DNA from: Nigrospora sphaerica
Lineage: Eukaryota; Ascomycota; Sordariomycetes; Amphisphaeriales; Apiosporaceae
Direction of reading: 5' to 3'
Assembly: GCA_018287875.1 (NCBI GenBank)
Contig: JAGVVL010000009.1
Span: 806,001-870,000, forward strand
DNA length: 64,000 nucleotides
Shown here: positions 43,852 to 55,017 of the stretch, piece by piece
Position numbering within the stretch: position 1 is the stretch's first letter
Layout: each line of letters opens with the position of its first letter
The notes under the pieces: generated by a model
What the model saw: the letters and a program-made list of their open reading frames with translations, nothing else
What the model was told of the DNA's origin: nothing
The model's database searches: none
Position numbers and translations under genes: made by a program

Positions 43852-44868
43852 TCATTCCCCCGCTGCCGACGCCGAGACCTCAGGGAGACGGTAGTTGGGG
43901 CCGTCGACGTCGGCGCCGGCGTCGAGGAGAAGCTCGACAACATCCTCCCAGCCGTGCTCGACGGCGAGGTGGAGGGCCGTGTTGCCGCGGCGGTCGGGTG
44001 CGTTGACACGGAAGCCATAGTCTAGGAGCAGGGCGACGGCGGCGCGGCGCCCGTGCCGCGCCGCCACGTGCAGCAGCGTCTGCCCCCGGTCGTCGCCGCG
44101 CTCCGGCCGCGCGCTCCGCCGCACCAGCAGCCCCAGGATCCGCGCGTTGCCTGCCGCCGCCGCCTGGAAAAGCGGCGTCACGCCCGCCGCCGCCGCCGGA
44201 AGTGGACCCGGCTCGTCGTTCCTTCGCGGCGTGGCCTGGCTCGAGGTGTGGCTCTTCGCGTCCACCCCGGGCTCGGTGCTCGGTAAACAGGCGGGCTTCT
44301 GTGGCTCGCGTATCGGTTCTCCCAATTTCTGCTGCAACTGGAGGTATTGCTGCCTCTGAGATTGACTGTTCTGGCCCTCTCCTTCCATCGGACGAGATAT
44401 CGGGATCCCCCCGTCACCGGCCAGGAAGCTCCATTCATCATCCCCTTTGGGCAACCAATCGTTCAGTTTCAGGGAATAGGCGTCCTCCAGGATTTCCAGG
44501 CTGGTCTCGGTAGCGTTGCCGATATACGCATCAGCCTGAGGCCAGTTGCTGCCATGAGTGTCGAGCTTTTCCTCCAGAGTCTCCGCAAATGAGCAGGTTT
44601 GGGCCTCTCGGATGATGGTTTTAGACGATTCCTGAGTTTCAGAAGGCTCCGATCGCAGCTGAAGACGTTTCCCTGGGTGCATATGATGTGACCTTTGGGT
44701 CAGGTACGTCGGCGTGGCAGGGGAATGCGGTGGTCACCTACGGTATTTTCTCTGTGCCAGCCGCTTCTTCTCCCGCCGCAATTCCGCACTGGACGGTCTA
44801 ATTTGCGATCCATCCAGCATGTATGTCAATGAAGGATGGCAGTCCTCCGGGGGGGTCGTCAGAGCCAT
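43852..44868 (-). CDS. bANK transcription factor (bZIP-type basic region plus ankyrin repeats), two exons
   Basis: Exon 1 (44868-44738) and exon 2 (44692-43852) join across a very short 45-nt intron (GTGACC to CCAAAG), giving 323 residues. The second ATG of the locus, at 44682, gives only the ankyrin part, so exon 1 is needed for the DNA-binding region. That region reads RREKKRLAQRKYRR at residues 31-44, the basic part of a bZIP without an evident leucine zipper. Ankyrin repeats occupy about 205-310 (VTPLFQAAAAGNARILGLLV, GQTLLHVAARHGRRAAV, GNTALHLAVEHGWEDVV). This architecture is that of TOXE-type bANK regulators, known from HC-toxin and apicidin-like clusters. The branch-point-to-acceptor distance is short, so the exact junction is less certain than the architecture. 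Confidence 0.78.
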
Positions 44869-45988
44869 GACGTGCCGATGGGGGATGACGTGAAGTCACA
44901 GGTCCCTTCATGCACTGAAGAATATAGAACGCAGAACGCAGCACGCAGAAACGAGTCACAATGAGCAACACGCTTACGGGGCCCGAAGTCCAGCGAACCA
45001 GCGTCGGAACAGTCTCAGGAACCCAACACGGCGTTTGATAATTTCCTGGGACGGTCAGATATTAACCCCGGTAACAGAAACAAAGATCGATTGGGGTTGC
45101 CCCACCATAACCCGACCAGGACGGCGAGATACATGGAACCGTTTCGTAATAGTAGGAAATCTACTGGATTTGCACCATGTGAAACGATGGGCCTTCTTTC
45201 TCATCCAATGCGTCAGGTGCGATGATCTGCGAGGAACGTGGAGGCAATTCCCCACGCCATCGCCAAAGCGGTCAGGTTTGGGCCCACGATGCAAACGAGA
45301 CAGGGTTGCCGCGATAGGCCGAAGCCTAATATCGAACCCTGCAGATCTTGCATTAGCAGGGACGGGCCGCTGTCCTATCAACATGTGTTCATCCTTTCGG
45401 CCGAGAATCTCCCACCCGGCGTGTGTCGCTTCATTAGCTGCCCCTGGGCGCGATTGGTTGTTCCCCCTGCGGCTCCCGACAGATACGACCCTTGGGCGAC
45501 GTGAACATCCGCGGAGAATCGGCGCGGTATGGCTTGCGGCATTCTTAAAGGAGCACGTACCCGTATGTGTGTTTCGATCGGTGGCCCAGCTAGACCAGGG
45601 CCGATGATGGGGACCAGAGCGAGTGACGATCATAACTGGCCCGTTTGTTTACAAGCCCTCAAGGATGGTGAGGACAAGTTGCCAGCCTCTTTTTCAATGG
45701 CTTGCATTCTATTCCGCCAAAAAATACACCGTTGGCCTTATTTCGGTCATGTAATCGTTGCGGGTTCATCTGGCCCAGGTGGGGATATAGCATGTAGCTC
45801 AATGTGGAAGAGAAGGCAACGTAATCGTTGCCTCCGAGCCTGAGATGTCACGATCTCCAAGCAAGTATATTTTCTTGCATTTCTCTACTAGGGAACGAAT
45901 AAGCTAAAATCACAGATCGGCTGTTCTATGGACGTTAATCCGAGTCGGTGATGATTCCCCTTTGTATACTTCGCCTTGAATTCAAGCA
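44869..45988. other. Intergenic
   Basis: The promoter of the bANK gene is on the left. Frames of about 190 codons on both strands between 45035 and 45633 shadow each other and contain no family motif. No tenfold TOXE-box-like element could be assigned. Confidence 0.45.
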
Positions 45989-47043
45989 CTAGACGCCTCC
46001 ATTTCCTACGGACCCGTTTAAGCCAGTTCCAGTTGACGGCCCATTGGCATTCGCTGCGATCAGATTTGCAGTCGCAATGCTATTCTCAACACTCTCATTC
46101 CCAGACTGGGAAATACCGTACCCATCCGAATGTATGATGAAAGCACGCCAGCCTCGGGCCAACCGGCGCTGCAAAATGCTCGGCGTCATTGCGAATCCCA
46201 GCAAGGCCAGATTGTTGGCGTGGGCGGCGCGGTCGATGCGATCAAGTGCCTCCAGAAATTCGGGCTCGTCGCCATCTTGACTGCCGAGTTCGAGACCCAG
46301 GTCACAGCGCAGGTCGCCGATGCCGACCATGAGGGCGTCGACTGTATTATGTACACGTGCGCGTTAGTATACGCCACCCCCGATGTTCAACGCTGGGTCG
46401 AAGGTGTAGCGTGGTCACACTGACTTCCGGGTACCCTCGCGATTTCTTCGATATTCTTGACGCCCTCCCGGTCCTCGATCTGACAGAACAAGGCAGCGTG
46501 GGTATTCCATACGTCGTACACGGTCTGGCCGGGCCGCGTCCTTGTCTGTGGGCCCAGCAACGCCATGGGCGGGAAGCTTCGCTCCCCAAGCGGCGGGAAG
46601 CGTGCTAATTGCACGAGAGCTTCGGCCTGCGCCGCTGTTTGAATATGCGGAACCACGACACCTCCGGCGCCCGCATTCAGAGCGTATGTGATCATGTCGA
46701 GCGAGTGCGGGGCGACGCGCACGTAGGGAACCATTCGGCCATTGGAGAACTGCTGGATCGTCTTGATGAGCGTCGCAAGCATGGTGGCGTTGAGAGCAGT
46801 GTGTTCCTGAACCGTCGTTAGTGAGATGGATCCTCGATTTGAATAAGGGGGATGGGGCATTGGGGTGAACCAGACTGCATCAATGAAACAGAAGTGGTGA
46901 GGCAGGGTTGCCACCACCCTCGCAACCTCTTCGCTGATAATGCGACATGATGTGCCCCAGAGAAGCTCTCCCGACTGCAGCATGGCCCGGAAGTTTGTGG
47001 GTTGGGCGAGGTCTAAAGCATTGTATTTGTTGGTGTCAAGCAT
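45989..47043 (-). CDS. HpcH/HpaI-family aldolase, two exons
   Basis: Exon 1 (47043-46425) and exon 2 (46341-45989) join across an 83-nt intron (GTCAGT to ATACAG), giving 323 residues. The junction restores VPGIDALMVGIGDLR, a conserved block. Metal-binding acidic residues sit in CQIEDREGVKN and in GIGDLRCDLG. The family block with YALNAGAGGVVVPHIQTAAQ is also intact. Members are class II aldolases that cleave 2-keto-3-deoxy-type acids such as 4-hydroxy-2-ketoheptane-dioate to pyruvate plus an aldehyde, or use citrate-like substrates. The substrate here is unknown. It is divergent from the TauD gene over a shared 654-bp promoter. Confidence 0.88.
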
Positions 47044-47697
47044 GGCTGCAACCTGTAAACAGACGTAACAATTCCTGGGTCGAGTCAAGAGATATGAAGA
47101 TACTTAGGAGCTGTAGGCTTTGATGCAGAAATGACTGCGACGATATCCAGGTTGCTAGGGGCGCTGGCCAATCATAGAACAATTCCCATCACCATCGAAA
47201 TGATTAGGCTTGAGAAACCGCTAGGACCCAACGACAACAGGGTGTACCCACGATGAAAATGGAGGCACGGAATCGCGGCCCCGGGCTTTTGTGTTCCGTA
47301 TCAGCCTCAGAGCAAGACGGAAGCGGATAGAAGCACAGAGAGATGAGTAAATGACCATGCGATTGCTGGTACAACGCAAACAAGGCAACACGGCAGGGCG
47401 CGGAATCCCATTTCCGGCTTCACTGCATTCAAAACAGAGGCGTTTTCGCCCTCGACGGCTGCGACGTGGGAGTGTGATACAGCCAAACTCATTGCATATG
47501 CGCACCAGCTGCGCATGTTCCACAACACCTTGCCATACCCCGGACGAAGGCGCGCAGCTAGAGTTTCGTTTTCGAGTCAGGGACTTCCCGTATGAAGTTG
47601 AGGAGATATGCCTTGCAAGGGTGCTTCAAGCGGATAAAAGTGGAAGAATAAGAGCCACGTACTGTCTTTCGAGAGTTTGCTAAGGCCAAATTCGGAC
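47044..47697. promoter_or_regulatory. Shared divergent promoter of the aldolase and dioxygenase genes
   Basis: The two start codons face away from each other across 654 bases, so one region likely drives both genes. No specific binding site was identified. Co-regulation is an inference from geometry alone. Confidence 0.5.
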
Positions 47698-49371
47698 ATG
47701 TTCCTTTCCCCTCTCAACGACAGTCTCCGTAATCTGTGGCTCGCTGCCCTTTCCCGCATTGGTATCTTCCGCTCTGAATCGCTTAACATGCCTTCGGCCA
47801 CTGAGAAACCCGGATACTGGAACCCCGTTGAGAAAGAGTACCAGAAGGTACTCCAGATCACCGAGGGCGACAGCGAGCCCACTATTCGTTTCCCCCTAGT
47901 CCTCGAGCCTGTTGAGACTCCCAAGTCCAAGCAGGAGGTCCTCGAAGCGCTCAACCGCATTGGGGCCCAGCCGAGCGATAGTTCGGCGCAGAGCCCGCTG
48001 CGCAAAATGCTGGATGCCAACGGCGGCGTGGTCCACTTTAAGGGCATGCCCTTCAAGACGGCCGAGGACTTCTCCGACCTTCTTGTTGCCATGGCCGGTA
48101 AGGGCGAGCACGCGTGGAAGCCGCACGTCGATGTCGGCATGGAGGTGCTGCGCCGGCCCCGGGCCAAGCACGTCCTCACCACGAACGAGTAAGTCAAGCC
48201 CCTTGCCCCTTTTCTCCCATTGCACCTGAACCAACCTGCCATCGGCTCTTGGGCGTTGGCCCTTCTGATTCGCGTGTCTTTATCCCCAGAGGCCCGCCTT
48301 CACACTTTATCGGTTGGCACAACGAGTACGCCGTGTCGCCGGTGCACCCGCACTACCTGATCCTGTACTGCGAGGTGCCGCCGGGGGCAGGCGGGCAGAC
48401 GTCGGTGGTGAGCTCGCTCGCGCTGTTCGACCGGCTGCGCAAGGCGGCGCCGGGCTTCGTTGCCGGCTCTGCCTACAAGGGCCTCGTGTACCACATCCCG
48501 CACACGGCCTCGCAGGTCGGCGGCATCGTCGGCGGCAACGGCTTGTATAAGGCGTCTGCCTTTGGTCCGACCGACGGCTCGCCGCCGCCCGCCGCCGATG
48601 AGGACAAGCGCCGCCTTGTCGAGGCTCGCGTCCTCGACCTCGCCCAGCGCGGCGGCTGGCGCCCCGACATCGACCGTGCCGACGCCTCCCTGCCCGTCTG
48701 GCAGCGCCGCGGCTTCGACTGGACCTGGCAGGACAACGGCGACCTCGAGGTCATCCATCGCGTCCCTGGTACGTCTCGGGCCAAGGCCAAAGTTCGAAAA
48801 GGCGAGTTGCTAACCGGTGTCTTTCGCAGGTGTTCGTCTGCACCCGACGCAGAACAAGCCGGTCATTTTCAATGAAAGTGTACTCAACATTCATCGGGGT
48901 GGATAGAACTGACTTGAAACAGGCCCTGTCCACACGCTACACCAACGCCGAGCGTAACAACACTTGGGAGCCCCCGTTCACCTACGAGAAAGACGATGGA
49001 ACCGAGGGCATTGCTGTTCCGCCTCACGTAAGTCTCCGCCGGGCAACTTCAAACGCCACATACTGACAATGAGCAGTTCAGCGGCATCGAAAAGGACGAG
49101 GTCATCCCGAGGGAGTGGCTCCAGAAGATGGACGAGTACCAGCACAAGCTCACGGCCGACATCCAGTGGGATACAGGTGATTTCCTGGTCATTGACGTGA
49201 GTGAAACCCTCCCGGGCACATTACGCTTACACCTTCTGTAACTCATGCGTATGGCCACCACAGAACTTTGCGGCTCAGCATGCTCGCTGGGCATGGGAGG
49301 GCGAGCGCAAGATCCTGGCCAGTTTCTGGGATCAGCCGGGCTTTGAGGGCAAGCCGATAACCAAGGTCTAG
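47698..49371 (+). CDS. TauD/TfdA-type 2-oxoglutarate and iron-dependent dioxygenase, six exons
   Basis: The exons are 47698-48188, 48290-48768, 48830-48879, 48923-49027, 49077-49196 and 49264-49371 (450 residues). All introns obey GT-AG and keep frame; several are only 43-67 nt. An alternative ATG at 47788 would remove a hydrophobic 30-residue leader and may be the real start. The iron ligands are the HxE pair in WHNEYA and the distal His in NFAAQHARWAWEG. The 2-oxoglutarate-binding side shows PPGAGGQTSVVSS upstream. Fungal relatives hydroxylate taurine-like or other small acids, and some act in secondary metabolism. Its neighbours, an aldolase on one side and an aminotransferase on the other, suggest breakdown or tailoring of an amino- or keto-acid. 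Confidence 0.9.
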
Positions 49372-50102
49372 TATGGTGGCTTTACAAAAAGGGGGTTTTG
49401 CAATCACATCTCTCCGTGAAGAATTTATATAGATGTCGAAGGTGCGATGGTTAAAGCCAACATCCTTGGTTGGTTGTCGTCTAAGTCGTGTGGGTATCGA
49501 GATGTATCGAAGGAAACCTGACTGCACAGTGCTTTCCTCTATTTAGCCTACTGAACAGTAGTCTCGGGATAGAACCATACTGTCGAATGAAAAGTGCTAT
49601 GTATGTCAGTGGCTTGCCGTCCCCAAAGGACACTGACAGTATAGATTGGGTCTACCTGCGAACCATAGGAAGAAGGATGCAGTTGTTTGTTGAATGCTCT
49701 TGATCGACCTGTAACACGCCGCTTGAACACGCAAGAGGTACTGTTCGACTTTTTCCCCGAAGGCGCCGCACAAACCGACAAACTATGCAGTACACCAAGG
49801 AATGCCACCACGAACTCGTGTCTCGACACCTGTTTGGCTGACGTTCAAACATGTGCTACATAGGACGGCAGGATTACGGGCTGGTAGACCACCCGTTCAT
49901 GCAGGTAACCAATATCCAATGTGTGGGGGCTTGTTGACCGAAAACAGCGCTCTTGAAGCCATGTCTACTTTTTTCGACGGGAGCTCGTTACGGCTCGGAC
50001 TGAAAACACTCCAGTATTCATCACACCCCTCACGATAAGCGAAATACTCGGGGTCCTGTCAAATTCACGCCGTCTCAGCTAACCACTACTCGAAGCGAGA
50101 TT
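49372..50102. other. Intergenic
   Basis: These 731 bases hold the 3' end of the dioxygenase gene and the promoter of the aminotransferase. Nothing else seen. Confidence 0.5.
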
Positions 50103-51698
50103 ATGGCGTCCCATCCGTTTTCAAATCTTAAGGAGGGCAAGCTCGGTAACTGTGCCCTTCCCATTCACGGGTTTACTAGCACTTACTGACTGCTGCATGA
50201 AATAGAGACTTTGGCTGGGCTACAGGCAGAGTACGAGGAAGATGAAAGCCCGGAAAAAATCAGTCTCATGGCAGGTGTTTATCGAACGGACCAGGGAAAG
50301 CCCTTTGTCCTGCCAGCTATCAAAATGGCTCGTATCGCCACATATTGAGCCCGACGAGGATTTGTCTAACAATTGTCCAAACAGGCACGACAGAGGCTCT
50401 TTGATAACAAGGATTGGAACCATGAGTATCCTCCTTCGCATTTGGGGACGAAGCGGTTCCGTAGCTTGTCCGTAGCGCTGTTCTTCGGAGAAGACAGTCC
50501 TTTGGTCAAGGAAGGATGGTGAGTTTCTCCTGTCCCACCACTGCCAACAGTTGTCGTCGTCTAAGGAGACGTCGCCCAGTATCGCTTCGATGCAATGCCT
50601 GGGAGCCAGCGGGGCCTGCCACATGGGTGCCATGTTTCTGAAACTACACCACCAGAGCTTCACGACCGTACCACCGGGGAAGGTCTACATCCCGAAAGAA
50701 AGCTGGGGTGAGCCCGCCCCCTGCCCGTATGGACACGACCATCTGGAGGACTGAAGAGGCCCCGCGTACAGTAAACCATGCCAACACGTTCCGGCACGTC
50801 GGCTGCGAGACGGGCACGCTGCCGTGGTACGACGCGGCGACAGGCGGGCTCGACCTCGAGGGGCTCCTGGCGGCGGTGGAGGGGCTGCCGCGGGGCTCGG
50901 TGGTGGTGCTGCAGACGGCGGGCCACAACCCGACGGGGTGCGACCCGTCGGCAGCGCAGTGGCGGCGGGTGGCGGCGGCGCTGGCACGGGGCGGGCACAC
51001 GGCCTTCCTGGACGCCGCGTACCCGGGGTTCGCGACGGGGGACGCTGGGCGCGACACCGCCGGCGTGCGCGGCTGCGCCGCCGCCGGCGTGCCACTGCTG
51101 CTCGCCGCCACCTTCGGCAAGGCCTGCGGCCTCTACGGCGAGCGCGTCGGCATCCTCGCCCTCGCCCTGCCGAGCCCCGCCCTCGCCCGCCGCGCCGACG
51201 CCCACCTCGCCCTCCTCGCCCGCGCCGAGACCGGCGCCCCCCCGGTCTTTGGCGCCGCCCTCGTCGAGGCCGTCCTCGGTGACCTCGCCTTGCGCCGCGT
51301 CTGGGAGGCCGACCTCGCCGCCATGGCCGCCGCCCTCGTCCGCCGCCGTCGCTTGTTGCGCGCCGCCCTCGAGCGGCTGGGCACACCGGGCGACTGGCAC
51401 GCCATCACAGCCCAGGTTGGCATGTTCTAGTAGGCCCCTGTCTTCCCTCCCTCTCGGTACGGGAATATTCTCACCCCCTTCGAGCTACACAGGATTCACT
51501 GAGGCGCAGGTGTCTCGCCTGAGAGAGCACCATCATATCTACCTGCAGGATACAGGACGCATGGCGATTTCGTGAGTTGAGCCCTCGCGGCATATCCCAT
51601 TCCCATACTGACATGCCGCGTTCTCTAGGTCGCTGTGTCCCACAAAAATCGAGCAGGTGGCAAAGTCCATCGACACTGTCATCCGCACGGCGGTGTGA
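50103..51698 (+). CDS. Aspartate/aromatic-type aminotransferase, seven exons, one doubtful junction
   Basis: The exons are 50103-50145, 50206-50327 or 50331, 50385-50518, 50580-50707, 50772-51429, 51485-51571 and 51629-51698, giving 413 residues if the second junction is in frame. Family blocks are clear: LAGLQAEYEEDESPEK, RLFDNKDWNHEYPPSHLGT, GASGACHMGAMFL, GSVVVLQTAGHNPTGCDP, the PLP lysine in AATFGKACGLYGERVG, and FTEAQVSRLREHHHIYL. The fold-type I enzyme transfers amino groups to 2-oxoglutarate. Between exons 2 and 3 no GT-AG intron keeps frame. It is either a rare GC-AG intron (50328-50384, starting GCTCGT) or a one-base frameshift that kills the gene. All other junctions are canonical, which favours recent damage or a sequencing error. 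Confidence 0.8.
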
Positions 51699-52635
51699 GT
51701 AGCGATGGATTACCTAAATAGTCATGATTTCATGCGGTCAAGGGACGAGGGATCCTGTGCTCCTATTCTATTCAATTATGCACTTTGTCAGCACTTTTCA
51801 GCTCAAGCCGCAGTAAGAGAGTTGACTGCGCCGCTTGATGTTGTGGGCCTAAGCATTCTCTTCTTGATGTGTCTGTTTCCTCAGCTACTATGAAACTCAG
51901 CCCAAAATTCGGCATCTGCTAAAAGGAGGATTGGCAAGAGCAGGTCCGCCAGATCGCTTTTTCCGGCCCGTACGGAATTAAGACGGTGACATCATCGTTC
52001 GGCAAATTTGAAACACATCCGGCTTTGATAGCCACGAAGGGCTGAGAGGCTATGCGGTGTAGCCTGGTGGACGCGGGACACAAATGCGGTGAAGGGTCCA
52101 GTGGAGGCATCCTGCATTAGGCAATGAAGACGAAGGCATAATGTGATACAGCACTCAACCTCGATGCATTTTTTGAAACGGGGCTGCAGTGTGACCATTC
52201 CATTTAGCCGCTAGCGGAATGGTCATAGAGGTTGACTTCATATCTTGCCAAGCTCGTATGCGACCCGGTAGGACAGATTACAGTGGGAGGACCTCATGTC
52301 CTCTGGTTCGCTATTCCATAGATGCCACCATATGCTGAATTTTGGCGAGGAATCATCCCATCAGATCTCTATCAGTTTTCTTTGGTGCTTTTCTATGTAA
52401 TCCTGTTTCTTGCCCTGTGGCAATATGAGGCTATCACTAGTTTCGCCCCTGAGATCACGTGAGGAGCTACTGGTACCTGCAGTAGGTCCTATGGAGCATG
52501 TGGGGAGCGGTCCCCAGCTACGAGTATATAGTCTGCCATCTCTGGCACTTTCTTTTGTCCTTTCTAATGGATAACCTTGAACCTTTCGCTTCCCACGCCT
52601 CCTTCAGTGCGACATGCCCTCTGGCACATATCGTC
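51699..52635. other. Intergenic
   Basis: No gene is recognised in these 937 bases, which include the 5' side of the FMN-binding gene. Confidence 0.5.
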
Positions 52636-53600
52636 ATGGACTCTGACGGCTTCAAGAAAACCTCTCTGAATACGGTTAATCGGTACCGCAATAGAGGTAC
52701 GGCTAACCCTACCTCACCTCATAATTCGTATCTCAGCTAGTGGAAAAAAATCTCCTATCACGATTATACCTACCCATAACTCAGACCTTCCCGCCTGACT
52801 GACAGGACCGCACAGGAAAGTACGACTTCGAGACGGTGCATACCATCATCGATCAGACCCCCATTCTGCACCTCGCATTTTCGCCCACAGCCATCAATGG
52901 CGAGAGCGACACGGAGGCCTGGTTCCCCACGGTGTTGCCCATGATGGGCTGCACAGGAGACTACGCGAACCGCGAGACGACCACGCGCGCCTCGCCGCAG
53001 TCTATTTATCTGCACGGCTACGTCTCAGCGCGGCTGATGCGCATGGCCGCGGCGGCAGGGGATGGCCAGGACGGGAAGGACACCGAAGGGGCGGGCCTGC
53101 CGGTGAGCGTGGCGGCGACGCTGCTGGACGGGGTGGTGCTGGCGCTGACGCCGAACCACCACAGCTGCAACTACCGGTCGGCGGTGGCGTTCGGGCGGGC
53201 ACACGCCGTGACGGACGCGGCGGAGCGGCTCTGGGCGCTCGAGCGCATCACCGACAACCTCGTGCCCGGGCGGTGGGCGGCCACGCGGGCGCCGAGCGCC
53301 GCCGAGCTGCGGCGCACGGGCGTCCTGCGCGTCGACGTCGTCAGCGCCAGCGCAAAGGTCCGCGCCGGCACCACCGGCGAGGACCGCTCCGACCTCGCCG
53401 ACGACGTCGTCCGCCGCCGCGTCTGGGCCGGCGTCGTCCCCGCCCACCTCGTCTGGGCCGTCCCCGTCCCCGCCCCCACCAACCGCGTCGACCCCGTCCC
53501 CGATTACCTCGATGCCTGGCGTCGCCACCAGACGGACCAGGCCCGCGCTTACGCCGTCGCCGCCGCTTCGGTGGACCCCTCGGCCAAGAAAAACGAATAG
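52636..53600 (+). CDS. FMN-binding split-barrel protein (pyridoxamine 5'-phosphate oxidase-like), two exons
   Basis: Exon 1 (52636-52696) codes MDSDGFKKTSLNTVNRYRNR and exon 2 is 52816-53600. The 119-nt intron has a GTACGG donor and CACAG acceptor, giving 281 residues. An upstream in-frame ATG extends exon 1, but the SLNTVNR block normally stands very near the start of this family. The blocks VHTIIDQTPILHLAF, YLHGYVSARLMRMAA, PVSVAATLLDGVVLAL and SCNYRSAVAFGRAHAV match the NimA-related flavin-nucleotide-binding group. These proteins bind FMN and are presumed oxidoreductases, with unknown physiological substrates in fungi. It follows the aminotransferase in the same direction. Confidence 0.88.
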
Positions 53601-53896
53601 GTACCGCGATCCGGCCACGCCGGCTTCGCTGTCGCCTTGCCTTAGTTCGTGTTGGGTCCGGATGTCATGTCATGCAGTGGGAGAGGCTCGTGTAAGCCTG
53701 GCAAATGGAATCGGCGAGGGCTTGACGGTACGTTCTGCTTCCATGGATTCTTATAGCTTCCATATAAAGAGTTGAATCAAGCGTATGTCTGTCACCCAGG
53801 GCAATATCCGCTGGTGCTCGTCCTGTAGCATTTCGCGCGGCGGTTCCTGTCGCGTACCTCGCTATAAGGGTTCAATTAATGAGACCACTCTGCGTC
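53601..53896. other. Spacer between convergent genes
   Basis: It contains the 3' ends of the FMN-protein gene and the small secreted-protein gene. No feature is seen. Confidence 0.4.
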
Positions 53897-53999
53897 TCAC
53901 CCAACGCCGTTCGTGCTACCTTCCTTAACCATCTCCACCATATCATCGTCCTGTTCACCCACTACCTTCTCTTTGAACTTGCCAGAACAGAAGCGCTTC
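53897..53999 (-). other. Out-of-frame second repeat of the small secreted protein
   Basis: In the frame one register away from the gene upstream, from about 54010 down to a TGA at 53897-53899, the minus strand reads a second copy of the repeat. It has PPKKRF, then VVG, then a run of acidic residues and VEM. The alignment with the first copy (PPEKRF, VVG, DD, VEM) is clear. The loss of frame occurs in a GA-rich run near 54020-54035. As the sequence stands, this copy is not translated. Confidence 0.6.
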
Positions 54000-54434
54000 T
54001 TAGGCGGGGTTGACTCCACCGTCTCTCTTCTCCTTGGCCGCGCTCTTTGCCTCGTCTTTGGCCCCGTCCTTGGCCCCGTCCTTTGCCTCTGCCTTGGCCA
54101 TCTCTACCAGGTCAGCATCGTCCTTGGCGCCCACCACGTCGTCAATAAAGAGGTCGGCATAAAAGCGCTTCTCCGGAGGCGCAGCATTATCTAGTACGTC
54201 GAGTCAGTGGGAAACCCCCATGACGGTTGAGACAATCCGCAAGGCGCGAGATGGCAGGCCCGGGGGGCCGGACTGTCTCGTGAGGCCCAGTGACTTACCA
54301 TTGCCTCGGACGGCGTTGGCCCTGACGACAGGGACGATACCAGAGATTAATCCGACCCTGAGGTTATACGCGGCCCCCCCGAGGATCAACTCCGTGGCCA
54401 AGACTGCTGAGACGAAGGCCTTTAGGGAGGGCAT
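54000..54434 (-). CDS. Small secreted protein with Lys-Arg-preceded repeat, candidate RiPP precursor
   Basis: Exon 1 (54434-54299) and exon 2 (54190-54000) join across a 108-nt intron (GTAAGT to TACTAG), giving 108 residues. The N-terminus is a signal peptide (MPSLKAFVSAVLATELILGG). After a short spacer comes PPEKRF with the dibasic site, followed by aromatic and aliphatic residues (YADLFIDDVVG), DD and VEM. A Lys/Asp/Ala-rich linker (AKDGAKDGAKDEAK) and an early TAA at 54002-54000 follow. Directly beyond, out of frame, lies a second similar repeat. Signal peptide, Kex2-type KR sites and imperfect repetition are the marks of Kex2-processed repeat proteins, from which dikaritin-type RiPPs are made. 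A UstYa-family gene is about 6.2 kb away. An ordinary secreted effector-like protein is the alternative. Confidence 0.6.
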
Positions 54435-55017
54435 CTTGAAGCGGGGAGTGAGGAAAGAATAATTGGGTTCTGGTGCGGTGACGACTGTAGGTTTCTGGGG
54501 TTTGGCGGGTGGCTGCAACAAAGTCGTGGAGACAATCGACGTTTAGCGACATTATATACATGCAGACTTGATGAAAGTTGGTAAAACGGTTCGTTTCATA
54601 GAAGGTACTTGCTTCGAAAGGGTCATGAGCCAATGAATCTAGTGCTTATCTCCAAGTCTCTGCTGTGTGAAAGCATATTGGTTGGACATGATCCCTTGAC
54701 ATTGTCGGTAAGCTCGCCCCCCTACCAAAGAGCCAACCCCCCAAGCAGCCACTGGTTTCGGACAACAGATGAGGCAATCACAGACCTTCAACACCGAATA
54801 TTTAAACAATCAGACATTTTACAGACAAGAAAATAATATCTCGAGAATTACCGTTTTCTGCTCTTTCGTTTGATACCAATATCGATAGATAAAGTGCAGC
54901 TGGCTACCGCTCTCCTCTAAGTGACACAAGGTTAATTAATCCGCTTAGTCGCTAAGTAATACAACGTCACCAGGCACTAGTTAACTGCTAGATTCAATTG
55001 CAAGCCTCTGAAAAGCC
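54435..55017. other. Intergenic, turning AT-rich toward the transposon
   Basis: It holds the promoter of the small secreted-protein gene on the left. From about 54840 the DNA becomes AT-rich, as in the RIP-affected element that follows. Its terminal repeat could not be defined. Confidence 0.5.

Noticed and set aside
45035..45633. Overlapping frames of about 190 codons on both strands
   Set aside because: Each mirrors the other, with no domain, no splice support and no typical start context.
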